A DNA stretch of 64,000 nucleotides, from assembly GCA_014871385.1 (NCBI GenBank), contig CM026426.1, positions 38,533,799 through 38,597,798 on the forward strand, read 5' to 3'. Origin of the DNA: Ceratodon purpureus (lineage: Eukaryota > Streptophyta > Bryopsida > Pseudoditrichales > Ditrichaceae). The notes beneath the pieces were generated by a model. That model searched no databases and had not been told where the DNA came from. It saw nothing but the letters and a program-made list of their open reading frames with translations. The position numbers were made by a program, and so were the translations under genes. This document shows, piece after piece, positions 1 to 11,491 of this stretch; positions within the stretch are counted from its first letter, which is position 1; each line of letters opens with the position of its first letter.

Positions 1-1567
1 ACTATCATGGGATGCAACATTTGGGACAAATGAACCACGGGTACGTATTTTCAATATTTCCATTTTTCTGTTTTGTTGAATTTGGTTTATGAAGAAGTAC
101 CAAACACGGTCTACCTTAATTCCTGTATTGCAATATTCGCATACTTACCTTCCTCTGTTTCGCATGAGGTGCAGTACCCTCTGTACACCATTATGTATTT
201 CGATGAATGGCATAATGGAATTCAAGTGGCATATATAATTACAAGCAAATGTGCTGAGGGTGATTTGGTGCCCTAGATGACGAAACTGCGAGACAAGCTT
301 CTGGAAGAGAATCCAAACTGGTATTCTGGCTCTGTTATTGTAGACTGCGCCTAGGCAGTGCTAAATGCTTTTACGTAAGTTTATTTCCCTCATTGTGCAA
401 GTATTATATTGGCAAGTCAGTTTCGGACGAGTACCTACTTTCTAACTGTTTCTTATACTAATGGCGGTTTTGTGGCTTATAGGAAAGTCTGGCCTAACAC
501 CCCGATTCACCTGTGCTTGTGGCACGTTTGAAAGGCTTGGGCGGAGAACATTGTCAAGAAGATAAAATCGCAGGAAGAGCGTGCGGAGATTCTGAAGGGA
601 ATTGCAGATGTAATGTATACAACAGACCTCAGTAAGGGTCCTGAGGCTGTTTCGCGGGCACGTGAGAAGTTCGAGAATCTGAAGCGACTCCACCCCAGAG
701 CAAAGACTTTCTTCAATTATTTTGAGAAACAATGGATGGGGAAGATGGAGATGTGGGTAACAGGATATCGCAATATACCTCACTGCGGACAAGACATGAA
801 CGCTGCCATTGAAAATTACCACCACAACCTGAAAGTTATTCTACTCATGTCTCGTCGACGTTTCAACGAAAGGCGGATGGACTGGCTTATTTATTACGTG
901 ACATGGGATGTTCTGACTCATTATTCGTATGGTGTGCAATGCAAACTATACGGTTTCGTTATGAACAAAAAACATGAACGCGTAGTTGCCAGTGCACTTC
1001 TGCAAGCACGCCAGATTCCTGATAATTTCGTTTCGCTGTACCCTAATGGAGAGGATGTGGCATTAGTTGGATCTGTGAACACTTCCCCCACGTGTACAGC
1101 GTTGTTGCTTCTGACAAAGAGTACGCCCAATGTGACTGTCCCCAGGCTAACCAAGGTAATCTTTGCAACATGTAATTAAGGTGTTCAGATTACTTCATCC
1201 GGATGTGCAGGAGGGGTATATAATTCGGGTTGCAGGGACACTTCACGGGACAATGGCGGGTGGAGGACATTGTTATGGTGTAGAGGCTTTTGGAGCTGGT
1301 AGACTGGTTCAAGCAAAAACCGGCAGCAAAACTGCACCAAGAATACACTCCATTGAGGACTGCAAAGACAAGGCACAGGCTGTACGAGACCTTCTTAAAA
1401 ACATTGAAGCTATTGTGACAAATAACGAGAGTCTTCAAGACGAGGCCATCTTTCTCTTAAGTGTATTCGTGGGAAACTGCTTGATATGGAAGCTAGATTG
1501 GAAGCTGGAACACAACATCCTCCTTTCCAAGCAAGATTTAGGCCTAATGAAGGTGATGATGCCATAA
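1..1567 (+). pseudogene. Broken MULE transposase, C-terminal half
   Basis: The conceptual protein reads like a Mutator-like transposase from the middle of the catalytic domain to the SWIM finger. A stretch ending HLCLWHV (C..H-type motif) is followed by AAIENYHHNLK, a likely catalytic Glu region, and then CDCPQANQGNLC plus H, a SWIM CxCxnCxH motif. An intron with GTAAGT donor at 375 and AG acceptor at 481-482 keeps the frame. The copy is dead. In-frame stops lie at 274-276 (TAG), 352-354 (TAG) and 529-531 (TGA), and a one-base shift inside the SWIM motif near 1168 moves the last Cys-His pair to another frame. The frame then runs on to 1567. The 5' part lies outside the window. It shares the dispersed GCGARAC 7-mer with the gene at 4.1-6.8 kb, so both may belong to one larger element. 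Confidence 0.75.
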
Positions 1568-3950
1568 AGCGCCAGAAGGGCATATTAGAAAGGCATGGAA
1601 CAAGTCAATGAGTGAATTGTATTGTAATGAACATGTCATGAAGTTGCTTTAATTTGAACGTTCTCAGTGTCAATACAAAGTTGTTTCTCCGGTTTTGCGA
1701 AACGGTCTTCCCCCACCATACATGTCTATTCAGCTTGTTTTGTTATGTCTCATTAAGTTGTTTCTGTTATAGGGTCATATTTCAGTCGAAAGTTACCTTG
1801 TTCATTATTATGTTAATTGGTTTTCCTGATCTCCAATGTCTCAATTATTTATATTTCTCGTATCTTATTTTGCTGTTCAAATTATCATGTACTTGCAAAT
1901 GTATTGTATCCAAATTTATGTTCCCCTTATTATTATTATAGTTCCTATTATTTAATTTAACTTCCATCTTTTTCTTGACAATTCATATTATATATCCTTT
2001 ATAACCTTGCACTACATTGTGTTTTAATTTTTTGTTTTTAATTTTTTTTTTCCTGTTCCTTTACATTGTTTTTGGTTTTTTCTCTCTTTATTCTTAATCA
2101 TTTATTTTATTTTCTTATCTTATTTATTTGTTGTAACTTCTTTTTTTTCTCTAGAATTTGTTTATGATTTTATTTTGATTTTCATCAAGAAATCACCTTC
2201 AATTTGTTATTTTTTTTTATTCTAACCGTTCTATTTTTCCTCTCTTCTTTTTTTTTTTCTTTTTTTCCTTTTTTTCTTTTTAAAATATTGGGTTGTTCTT
2301 ATACCCGTATTTGATTTAGAATTTATTTTCTGGCTAATAAATAAGGTTTTTATCACAATGACTTAGACAAAAGTAGTATTCTTCAGTTATGTAGGCTTGC
2401 AAAATTAATTTGCACATTACTTGAAAAAGTTTGCAAGCAATTATATAGTCACTTTATTATGGCATGATATGCTAACTAAGGTGTAAATTAGTGAAACCCA
2501 CCCACCTCCTTTACACTTGGCTTCCTGGTAATTACTCCAAACTTGAAGCTTACTTTACTTGGGGCTTACTACAAGCTTGAACTTTACTCTTTGCGAGGCA
2601 CAAATCTATGACCATTTGATCTAGGTTAACCTTCATCTAAGGGTCAGAGATGATTGGTCTTGCAAGGCTATTCATTTATACAAGCTCTTCATTTACAGAG
2701 ACTCTCCATATAATGAACAATTGAATCTCTAGAGACTACTTTGAGGGTATACAACCATGGGAGTTTCTTTGCCATATGCATCTGTTTACTTGTCTGCTTT
2801 GAAAGTAATTCTAGTTTGCTACATGTGTGTGAGAGATTTTAAGAGCTTGTGAAGTTTTGGTTTATGGTGGTGTGGAGCTGAAGCAAAGTGCAACATGGCT
2901 GAGTCTGGTGGAACTACTAGTCAGGTCCTCTAATTTATGTTTGCAATTAGACTCTTTCATCTCTCCCTTTGATTTGTATGTTTGGTGTAGGGTTTGATTT
3001 TTCTTGTGACTGCAATAACAAGTTGTAAAGGCTGTTGACACCTTGTCTACAAACATAATCCTTACTGTGGTTTTGGTTGTGTATATGGAGACAGGCGAGG
3101 TCCTTTACCTCTGGATTTTTCTTACTTTACTACACCAACATTCAAGGGATGAGAAGATTTCTGGAAACTCAAACTATTTTGTGTGTGATCTTGTATTGTC
3201 AGTTTTAAGACAAACTTTTCTCTACTATATGGATTGTTTTATCATACACTACTATTTGTAAGTAGTGAATTGATTGAGAATTCTTTGGTGTAAAGCACTA
3301 TTTTGGAACTATGTGACTATTTTGGAACTATGTGACTATTTTGGAACTACATGAGACTGTTTTGTCATAGACTACTATATTGTAAGCAGTGTGTTGATTG
3401 AGAATTCTCTAGTGAACAACTCTATGTGACTAAACTGGTAATTTGGAATTACAAAAGAGTGCATAGACTTGATTTGGTTTGAATTGAGAATTGGCTGATT
3501 TAGAAAGAAATTTGGTGAGGAAGGTGATAAAACCTGCCCTGTAAAGGGATGTCCCACCCGGAAGTTTTTTTTATTTTTTTTTATTTGTATAATTTGTGTA
3601 TGATTTTATTTTTTTTTCCTCGAGAAATCTCAAAGTTCTCACTTTCCAATTGTTTTGTTTTTTTTGTTCTATTCTAACTGTCCTTTTTTTTCCCCTCTTA
3701 CTTGTGATTCTTTTAATTTTTTTTTCTTTATTACCTGTTTTTTATTTATTTTTATTTTTTTTATTTTTTTTATTGTATCCGTTTTAGTTTTCCACTCGTA
3801 CCTCTTACTTTTCTTCAATTCTCTTTGACCTCGCTAAGCTTCAGTTTCAGAGTTTTATATTTCGTTTTTTTTTTTTTTTTTTTTTTAAAAGTTCAAAATG
3901 ATTTAGTTTTAAAGAAATACCTTTTTCCATTGCATTTTTTACAACAGCGA
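1568..3950. other. AT-rich, poly-T-rich spacer without a gene
   Basis: The stretch is dominated by T-runs and low-complexity pyrimidine tracts (about 1950-2290 and 3560-3890). Its open frames are short, hydrophobic and compositional, so I see no gene. It has no copy of the GCGARAC motif found on both sides after 1703, which suggests it was inserted into, or diverged separately from, the flanking element. A small tandem repeat lies at 3298-3352. Confidence 0.6.
3298..3352 (+). repeat. 19-bp tandem repeat, about 3 copies
   Basis: The unit ACTATTTTGGAACTATGTG is repeated head to tail, with the last copy diverging. No coding or structural role is visible. Confidence 0.8.
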
Positions 3951-4142
3951 GACGGATCACAGAAACAGCTGCCTGAGAAGACAAGAGGCAAGTATGTATT
4001 TATAATATAACCCGTACTCCGCGAAACGAAAACAACGAGACTGGTATTCATAATATACAGAGTCTGGTATAAGTCTCGCTACGAGACACTCAAAACTGCC
4101 TATCATACTCTGCACTACAGAAGGTAGATTTGCGAAACAACC

Positions 4143-6805
4143 TCAACCTGAACTTGCAATGTCCTCACAATCGCTATGACCTGGTGAATCTACATCTGGC
4201 TCCAATATCGTCTCGGAAGACTGCGTTGGGGCCTGTGATAGTAGGAGCTCATCCTGGAGGTCGCTCTTCTCCTCTGCGAAACCCGGTCCCAGAGCAAGCT
4301 GCTGCGTAGAGTACATCTGGCTTGGAAGCTCCATACCCTCCAAATCTGCTAGCCCCTCTCGCCCTGAAGACCTCCAGTTGTCGAGACGTCCAAGGCAGAT
4401 CGCCTTGCTCGCCATGTGAAAGGCTCCTGCACTGCGAAACAAGTCATTAGTAATGTGAGCCTTTGGCCACTCCTTCGTACAGTCCACGCTCCCCAGCTGC
4501 CAATGGAAATCTGTGTTATCCCGGAGGAGCATGACCCCTTGTAAAGCCTTCACAGCCTCATAATGATCCGGGCCCCCACCATTAGTCCACAGAACTGCCA
4601 AGTGATTCTGCATGCCAACATTACACATGTCCAAGCAAGATCTGAAAAAGACGAAACGGAGCCAGAAGAAAGCAGAGTCCAACATGACACTGGCCGAGTC
4701 GAAAAGAACGTCCTCGCTGGTAGATGCGTCGTGTAGAGCTTCACACTCTGCACTGTCCATCCCTGGAAATAGGAGCTGCCCCAGTAGACAAACATTTTGC
4801 ACAGCTACCCGCAAGTTGGTGTAATGGTCGCCCACTTCCTCTCGCGTCGGCCCACTGAGGGGGCAAATCAGAGGGGAAGACCCGCCTAAGGCTGCCCTGG
4901 TGTAAATCTTCAGTGCACGAGCTAGAGGGGGGCAGGGCGAGACAGCTGTCGAGGATTTCACCTCCTCTGCCATCCATGTTAGGAGATTGTTGAACTCAGG
5001 CATATCGTGTTCGAAGGGGGCGGACATGGACTTCGGTATTGGACCCCTGTACAGGACACGAAACAGGGGCGACCAGTTCTAGGTTGCCCACTCAACCTCC
5101 TCCCGCTCCTCCAGGTCAAACTTCTTCATCGCATCCTCCACGAACTCCTCGCGAGACTGATGGAGTATCACCCTCGCTATTGCAGCCTTCTCCTGCGCTT
5201 CGCGAAACGCCATAAGATCCTTCAAAAAAATCTTGAACTTTTGGATCTCCAACTGGACTGCCGTCTCGCCTACTCTGAATGCCTACAAGGTGTCCTGCAC
5301 GGTCTTTTCTACTTTCTTCGGAAGTGGATCCTCCAACAACCGCACATTCCCTGAAAATGACAACCCGAAACCAATAGAGTAAATTTATTTTAAGTACAAT
5401 TAAAACGAGCAGGTGAGGGTCTCGGAACTTACCGTCTCGCTGTGATCTCCTCTTAGGACACCGTCTGCCCCAAATGCTCTCTTCCTCAGCAGCTTTTCCT
5501 CGTGAAGCTGAGTAATGGCATCAGTAGCCTTCTGGACATCGCCCAGGAGCTCTAGAGGTATGACCTCCCCGGTCTGCTCTGCGAGGATATACAGCCCTGG
5601 AGGATCCGCGGGCTCCTTGGGGAAAGGGGCCAGATCCTCTTCCTGGAATCGTTTTGCGGCTTCCTATTTCGCCCGGAAGAAACAATGTTGCTTTGCAGAC
5701 TCCGGCGGCGGTTTCGTTGACACCGGAGCAACCCGAACTTCGTCCTCTTTTCGGTCCCGGTTGCTACTGCATGCTCCTTCCGAGGAATACCAGGGGCAGC
5801 AGATGCTGATGGCAGAGTCATGAACAACCCCTCGACGCCTCTGTCTCGTAATATCTCACTAATTGTAGGCCCCTCCTCCTCCGCCCTGAACTCCGTCTCG
5901 CCCTCCTCTAGTTTACCCTTTGCCTGCCCCCCCTTCACCTCCTTCCCCTTAGTTGCTGTACTCTTCCCCTCCTTTATGGCCTCCTTACCCTTTCCCTTCA
6001 AACCCCCCCTCCCCCCCATCCCCTTCTCCACTGCTGTAGCCTCCTTCTCCTTTCCAATCGCTGATCCCTTCCGTCCCTTCCCCGTCAATGCGGCCTCAAT
6101 TCCCTTGGCCGGCTTTTGCCTCGCGGCTTCCTTCGCCTTCATCGTTGTGGACTGCATTGGGGTCGCCTGTTTCGCACTGTCTACTGTCTCGCGCTGTCTC
6201 ACGCTGCTCCTTCGCAAGACGGAGGTCTTGTAAACCGGATCCCGTTTCTCCACCTTCCTTCTCTTCGCCTTTGGCCGCCTCGCGGTTTCAGTCCCGAGAA
6301 AAACTATGTCTTCGTCTTCTGCAACAAAGGAGTCATCATCCGTCGAGATCTCAATTGCTTCAGAACGGGGGCCGGATGTATCTGCAAATGGAGTGTGGGG
6401 ATCAAGCTCACCTTCGCTGTAATCTTCATCATCTGTTTCAAGGTCAAAGTTCTCTGAGTACCCCCTCTTCTTCTCAACATTACTGTCGACCCCGTCCTCT
6501 GTTTCGCTCTGCTCTTCTTCCTCCTCTTCCTCCTCGTCCTCAGCATCTGTCTAGTCTCCAGGCGGTTCCCCAGTTGGTTTCGGTGCCGGGATGTTCAACC
6601 TCTTTCAAACCCCCTGCATGATGGCCTGAGCACTCAAAGGTATCCTAAGCACCGGGTACATCTTCTGTTTCCCTCCTTTCCCTCCGTTGAATTCGGGGCA
6701 GCCTTCGTCTTGGCGATGGTGGTATAGGTCCCTTTTGTCCTTGCACTGCTTCTTGCAGTATATGCACCAGAAACCCCCTCGCCCTAGAGATCCATCCTGT
6801 CTCAC
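4143..6805 (-). pseudogene. Decayed zinc-finger/acidic/coiled-coil gene, probably element cargo
   Basis: Read on the minus strand, one frame runs from a C2H2-like finger (CIYCKKQCK...YHH...C, near 6740) through a glutamate-rich segment (about 6550-6480) and a long Lys/Gly/Ala-rich linker (6200-5880). A frame change near 5740 follows, then a charged segment ending at a GTAAG donor at about 5433, then a coiled-coil-like block (5340-5090) and the segment starting MSAPFEHDMPEF (5027) to the stop at 4143. The frame is interrupted only by single stops: TGA 6605-6607, TAG 6551-6553, TAG 5664-5666, TAG 5283-5285 and TAG 5079-5081. I do not recognise the family. It is best read as a pseudogene of a protein carried by the element marked by GCGARAC. 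The acidic and lysine-rich linkers suggest a nuclear, nucleic-acid-associated protein, which is inference. Confidence 0.55.
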
Positions 6806-7199
6806 TGTCGCCTTATCTCTTCGGTAGAGTAGATGTGCCTCAGCCAGCAGCCAATCAAACTCTGATTAAGTGTAGTAGGCCGTTATAAAATCCTTGTGAC
6901 TCCATTTCCCACGACACTTCCACACTTCTTCCCTGTCCTTACTAGGCCAAGTAATTTGTGAATTAAAAGAAGAACAGCATGAGAAACAATTGAAACATGT
7001 AAACAAATTTCAAGAGCGAGACAGCAAAACAGGATTAAAAAGGAAAAAAAGAGAATGCGGAAATGAATAGAGATACCAAAGAAAGATGCAACAGTGCAGG
7101 GTTACATGTAGAACGCAGCAACCAAAGAATAGAAATAATTTAGAAACTTTGATCGAGCCTTGTGAATAAAGAACCGGGAATTGGAGAAAGAGAAAAGCG
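6806..7199. other. Non-coding spacer
   Basis: This is A-rich spacer with one GCGAGAC motif at 7016. I see no gene. It may contain the right boundary of the GCGARAC-bearing element, but I could not find matching terminal repeats. Confidence 0.4.
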
Positions 7200-7599
7200 C
7201 ATTAGGAGAAAAATCAGGTCACAAAAAGGCCGTGTAAGCGGCACGTGAGAGAAAAAAACGGGCGCTGCCCGCGTACTTTTTGACATGGCATGTGAGGTGC
7301 CACCGTGGTGCCAGCAACCGCCACGGGGGCTCGAACCAATGACCTCCGAGGGAGGCGTGTGGAGGGCACATCTACAGTGTCGGGCTGACACAACCTGCCC
7401 ACTTGGAACCAAAGCCCGAGCCGAGGCATTCATGTCTCACCTGATATTCCGAGGACCTTTGTTGTGAGTGCGCCACGCAGTTCTGTGCGGGCAGCAACTA
7501 TGGCATCCGCTGCCAGCGGCAGAGGTGTCCAAAGTAGGGAGTTCACCTAGAAAGGGCAGGCTTACACGGCCTTATTTTGAGCTCATTTTTCTCCTAATG
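7200..7599. mobile_element. 400-bp inverted-repeat element, copy 1
   Basis: The element runs from CATTAGGAGAAAAAT to the complementary ATTTTTCTCCTAATG, with inverted ends of about 40 bp that also include GGCCGTGTAAGC/GCTTACACGGCC. It is exactly 400 bp, as are copies at 27848-28247 and 44572-44971. Copies 1 and 2 look about 97 percent identical. There is no coding capacity. On the minus strand the interior has GGTTCGAGCCC, which fits a Pol III B box, so part may derive from a tRNA-like sequence. I found no convincing target duplication. It resembles a MITE. It lies downstream of the second exon of the gene at 7791-8054, probably inside its next intron. Confidence 0.8.
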
Positions 7600-7790
7600 G
7601 AAACAACATCCCGAAACTACTAGGATGGTCTGAAAGGTTGACATGACAAACTGAAGCACATCAGTCGAATTCAGGGTACCATAATGCCTTCAACCCTAGA
7701 GAAAGGCAAGCTCTGAACTACACTAACAGCACAAAAAAACAACAACGTACTGAAACCCAAAACCGAATCAAGAAAAACAAAATTGCTTAC

Positions 7791-8054
7791 CCAAATGACC
7801 TTGCCAACGGAAGCGCGCTTTAGCAGTTTCTTCTGCTCCTTTGTGAGCTTTGAGTAGACCAGAGGCATTGCCATGCTACGGAGAGCATCGACGATCTCCT
7901 CGTTCTTCTTCCTCGCAGCCGACTTAGAGCCACCCTAACATACAGCAACAATCACCAGCCCTTAATCCCTTAGTCTATGCGAAACACATCAAGACCACGA
8001 TGGAAAACACAAATTACAACAACAACACGAGAAGGAACTCACCGAGCTTGCCAT
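7791..8054 (-). CDS. First two coding exons of a probable host gene (partial)
   Basis: The start ATG is at 8054. Exon 1 encodes MASS and ends at a GTGAGT donor (8042). Exon 2 (7934-7791) begins after a TTAG acceptor and encodes 48 residues including ARKKNEEIVDALRSM and KLTKEQKKLLKRASVGKVIW, ending at a GTAAGC donor (7790). All phases agree, giving a 52-residue lysine-rich N-terminus. I cannot identify the family. A telo-box-like AAACCCTAA lies about 45 bp upstream, common in promoters of plant housekeeping genes. No third exon is obvious before the 400-bp element at 7200-7599 and the decayed element beyond it, so the gene may have a very long intron or be truncated. Confidence 0.5.
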
Positions 8055-8094
8055 ACCTTTTGTCCAAGAACGCTTAAACCGGAAGTCTACTGCA

Positions 8095-8109
8095 CCCTAA
8101 AACCCTAAG
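8095..8109 (-). promoter_or_regulatory. Telo-box-like CCCTAAAACCCTAAG
   Basis: Two AACCCTA-type units lie about 45 bp upstream of the ATG at 8054, with another CCCTAAAAC near 8224. Plant telo-boxes (AAACCCTA) are typical of promoters and leaders of translation-related genes. That role here is inference. Confidence 0.4.
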
Positions 8110-8399
8110 CCCACCCGAACTTCAACAATATTTCCGCGCCTCCAAGCCAAACCTCTTCAACGACGTCGCCACACCGCGAACCCTGCAGCATGATCCCTCA
8201 CAACAAAGAGCTGCCCCCATGGAACCCTAAAACTCACGGCACGACGCCATAGCCGCAGGAGCTCGCGACGGAGAGAAGTAGAATGAGCGCCGGGAGGAGG
8301 AGAATGAACAGTGCCTGCGTTTCTCGGGGGGACGTCGGAAGGTCTGGACGGACGATGGAAAAGCGGCGTCCGACGGACGAGACGGGGTCTTGCGGGACG

Positions 8400-8462
8400 G
8401 CGGAGGGGTCTCGGGGACGTCCGGACGGGGTCTCGGGGACTTCCGGACGAGGTCTCGGGATG
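8400..8462 (+). repeat. GC-rich short tandem repeat with GGTCTCGGGGAC and CCGGACG
   Basis: Three imperfect copies of a roughly 22-bp unit sit in a GC-rich island (8230-8540) with many CGGACG words. It may be a promoter-type CpG-rich region between the divergent flanks. I see no gene in it. Confidence 0.5.
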
Positions 8463-8579
8463 GCGAGCAAAAGCGCTGCCCGGGTGACCCCTGACCCGCG
8501 GGAGCTTCCGGGTTCTTCTCGTGGGTCGAGAAAACCTGGAACTGGTGGAGATGCCCTTAGGTCACGTCTTTAGAACCTA

Positions 8580-10340
8580 GGTGGTGGCTTCATGAATAGG
8601 ACACAATGAACGTCTTACGTAATCCATCTTCCGGTAATGGCTATATTGATCTCATTTTTATTATAGGTTCTTCAGTCATGACGGCAAAGACGTGAAAAGA
8701 GATACTTCCTTAAATATAACATATTATGCACATTATATTAATACGCACCTCGGTCAGAGGAATAGCAGTGTCTATATTTGTATTCTAGTTGCAGAACAAC
8801 TACTTCATACGCTGGGCAAACACAACGTTGGGGTATCTCGCATGGGCTGTCTGTCGACACGTTTCGAGGAGGAGGTCTGATTTGTGCCGTTGTTGATTTG
8901 CAACTGCTACGGGATGTGATGCATAATTGAGAGGATGAATTTATAGGAAAGTGAATCCGTGTATTCTTTCGAGTTAATTTTTTTCACGCTATGTAGGACA
9001 GTTGCAAAGTCAGCGCTCAGAGGAAGGTTAATATCAGACTAACATGACCGGGTTCAATTTCTGCAGATATTCTTCATGAACTCTGAATACTCAGATTATT
9101 GAGCACGATCAAGAATGCATGCAGGTTTGGCGTATGGCGCTTGCATTTGAAGCCACACCTCAACTTAAGGACTTTTTTCGGTACGAAACATAACTTATAT
9201 GTACTTGATGACGTCGTGCCTTAATGGTTTGACGATCTGTCGACACATTTGGTAGAGCAAATGTTATTACAATTTTTAAATTGAATGTCATGAGATTGGT
9301 CATATGTTGTGTTTCAGAGGGTTCGCGATTGAATCAATTCAATAAGTCAGCGTTAACATTCCTACAACATCCAAGTCTCTCTACAACCGTGAACCAGTCT
9401 TGCATGCGGAAGAAATCAACGTCCATGTGAGTTTATCGACTGTGTTCCTGTATAAAAAATGGAAAAAAAAAATTGCAGATGATCATTATACATATGTTGG
9501 GGAACTATGCTTTTATATATACAATTGTGATCCAGTGATGAGAGCAGTTATACAATGCACATTAACATTGTATGACTACACATGAGCTGCAAAGGTCTAC
9601 CCGGAACTACTTGCGTCTCCCTTAATTTTTTGCTTTCTGAATCTAGTATTTGGGATAGTAGTTTGAGTTTAGAGCAACCTGCAAGTCTGTAGATTTTTTT
9701 TTCTCTTTTTTTTTCCCGAAATTCCTTTTCTTGATCTACTCTATTCCCTTGTTTCTGAGGTAGCAATCTTGCTCTTGTACATGCTCCACTCCCAACTCCC
9801 ATTCAAAATTTATTTTTTTCAATTTGAGTCAGGATCTTTCTGTTAACTCTACATCTTCCTAAGCACTAGTTCATTGAGTTTTTTTCCTTTGTTTTTAATT
9901 CACATCCCCTGGGAAAGTAAGCAGACTGCGGAAATTTTTTGCAGCTCGAATCTGAGGATCATAGTTAAGCCGAGTGCATGTTTTTTGTCATATGTCCACA
10001 TGTGTGTAATTTTAACAAAATCTGATGAACACAAGTCTCTGTTGGTGTATAATGTGAAGGATATGATGTAGAGTTGCGGTACAAGTAATTGCTCATCATG
10101 GTTGAGAACGTTTGATATCCCGACTGCAGGAAAAACTGGGCCCTAATCAACTGCTGGGGAAGAGAAAAGTGTTGTTCGGTGATGTTGAATTGGACGTCTT
10201 GATTCGGACGCGAGGAAGATGTATTAGTTGATGCAGTTCTTTGCTCTTGGTGGTCTTCCACGACGGAGTGCTGACCTGGTCGGGACGGTGACGACGCGGC
10301 CACGTCGGATGTTGACATGGGATGCATGCTAGGACAAATG
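8580..10340. other. Non-coding interval
   Basis: There are only short unconnected open frames and T-rich tracts (9690-9720, 9810-9900). I see no gene, RNA gene or clear repeat. Confidence 0.4.
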
Positions 10341-10373
10341 CATGACTGCTACGTGGCGCAACGCATCGTGTCA

Positions 10374-10633
10374 GGGTATAGTGGGACGGGCAGGGTCTCC
10401 GTGGCCGGGTATCACTCGCTTCACAGACTTCGGAGGGGTCGGGTATCTGGGGAGGCGGTCATCCGGTACGGGTCGGTGGGTATATATGTCGACGTTGTCT
10501 GTGGCGGACTTCAATCTCTCTCTGGGTATCGACGGACATACTGCCGGGTACTTGCAACCGATTATCCGGGTGTGGAAAACGTTCCCGACGGGTATCTCGT
10601 CGGTGCTCATCTGATACAGTTCACGGCGGGTAT
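10374..10633 (+). repeat. Cluster of direct GGGTAT repeats
   Basis: GGGTAT begins at 10374, 10407, 10441, 10478, 10524, 10590 and 10628, with near-matches GGGTAC (10546) and GGGTGT (10568). All are in one orientation with spacing mostly 33-46 bp. Such clusters are typical of subterminal transposase-binding regions, for example in CACTA/En-Spm elements. An En/Spm-like relic lies downstream at 11.5-15 kb, but I did not find CACTA termini. Confidence 0.6.
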
Positions 10634-10694
10634 TAAGTTCTATGGATGGCGTTTGCGGATGCACAGAATAATTGCATGACATCAAAAACATCGT

Positions 10695-10742
10695 TGCATC
10701 ATGCATGATGCATGATGCATGATGCATCATGCATCATGCATC
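10695..10742. repeat. Palindromic ATGCATGATGC short-repeat tract
   Basis: About 48 bp are built from GATGCAT and its complement CATGCATC arranged symmetrically around a centre, so the tract could form a hairpin or cruciform. It directly follows the GGGTAT cluster. Confidence 0.8.
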
Positions 10743-11491
10743 GCAGGTCCTCCCGTGACACAATAGCAGAGTTTTAAATTTTACTAGATCCTGTCACTTC
10801 TTCTGAGGTTCTCTCGGTTCGGATCAATGTGTGCAATTACGCAAAGATTTGGAATGTGCAAGGGTCCTGCAATGTCGCCTGACGGATTCAACGTGTTTTA
10901 CATACAGGTTAACAAAGACATCACGCCTCATGCAAAGCACAAAGCACTGCGAGAGTAGCAGCCGATTTCAACCTACAAAAATGCATACTGCATGTCCCCC
11001 ACTCAGGAAGGTCCTGTTCTCACATCGTGTCTTCGGAAGTTGAGTCCATTGTTGCTCTTCCTATCTACCTAAGTCCTGCAAAAACTGCTGATATAATTGG
11101 AGACATTGGAGGTGAGCCCCTACTTCCCAACCAGCTCTTTCCCAGAATCAGAGGAAACTGTGGTCGACCGTTACGCAGCTCGCAATTCAACTTGGATGTT
11201 GGAAGTGCACGACGTTTAGTAAAGTGCACCGCAATCGAGGGGATGTCCTTGCCATACTCCCGGACACCTGAAAATACATAACATAAGCGACACACACAAT
11301 AGTCACGTTTAGCAAGAATGACAACTAAGAGAAATGCAGTCCTACGAACGGAGGAATAGTACATGCCTGCTTACAATGACTGACCATATTTTAGCACAAA
11401 CAAGTCACGGGTGTTGAGAAGGTGCCGGCATATCTATTGGAAGTGCAAGGAAGAGTACCTGAAAACTCTCGATGGAGGTGTAATCTACCGA
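10743..11491. other. Non-coding interval upstream of the En/Spm-like relic's 3' end
   Basis: I see no convincing gene. AGGTCCT-type words occur at 10745 and 11009, part of a modest enrichment through 15.2 kb. Confidence 0.35.

Larger units (their letters stand above)
157..7022. repeat. Dispersed 7-mer GCGARAC on both strands
   Basis: I read GCGAAAC or GCGAGAC (or the complement GTTTCGC/GTCTCGC) starting at 157, 288, 649, 1030, 1697, 4021, 4073, 4132, 4276, 4434, 4937, 5151, 5202, 5263, 5434, 5895, 6169, 6186, 6501 and 7016. Fifteen fall between 4021 and 7022, where under one would be expected by chance. They lie in coding and non-coding sequence in both orientations. The pattern resembles transposase-binding or subterminal repeats spread through an element, and parallels the GGCGCC palindrome array of the giant transposon at 25-59.5 kb. 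Confidence 0.65.

Noticed and set aside
1640-3950. Hydrophobic Phe/Leu-rich frames that look like membrane proteins
   Set aside because: They arise from poly-T tracts and have no start context, homology or splice support.
5820-6233. Plus-strand Ser/Pro/Phe-rich frames over 5.5-6.6 kb
   Set aside because: They are mirror frames of the Lys/Gly/Glu-rich minus-strand gene; the minus strand has zinc-finger, acidic and splice features.
7140-7599. Target-site duplication for the 400-bp element
   Set aside because: Flanks of all three copies were compared at 2-10 bp. Only TA within the conserved CATTAGG end recurs, which may be part of the element, so no duplication is claimed.
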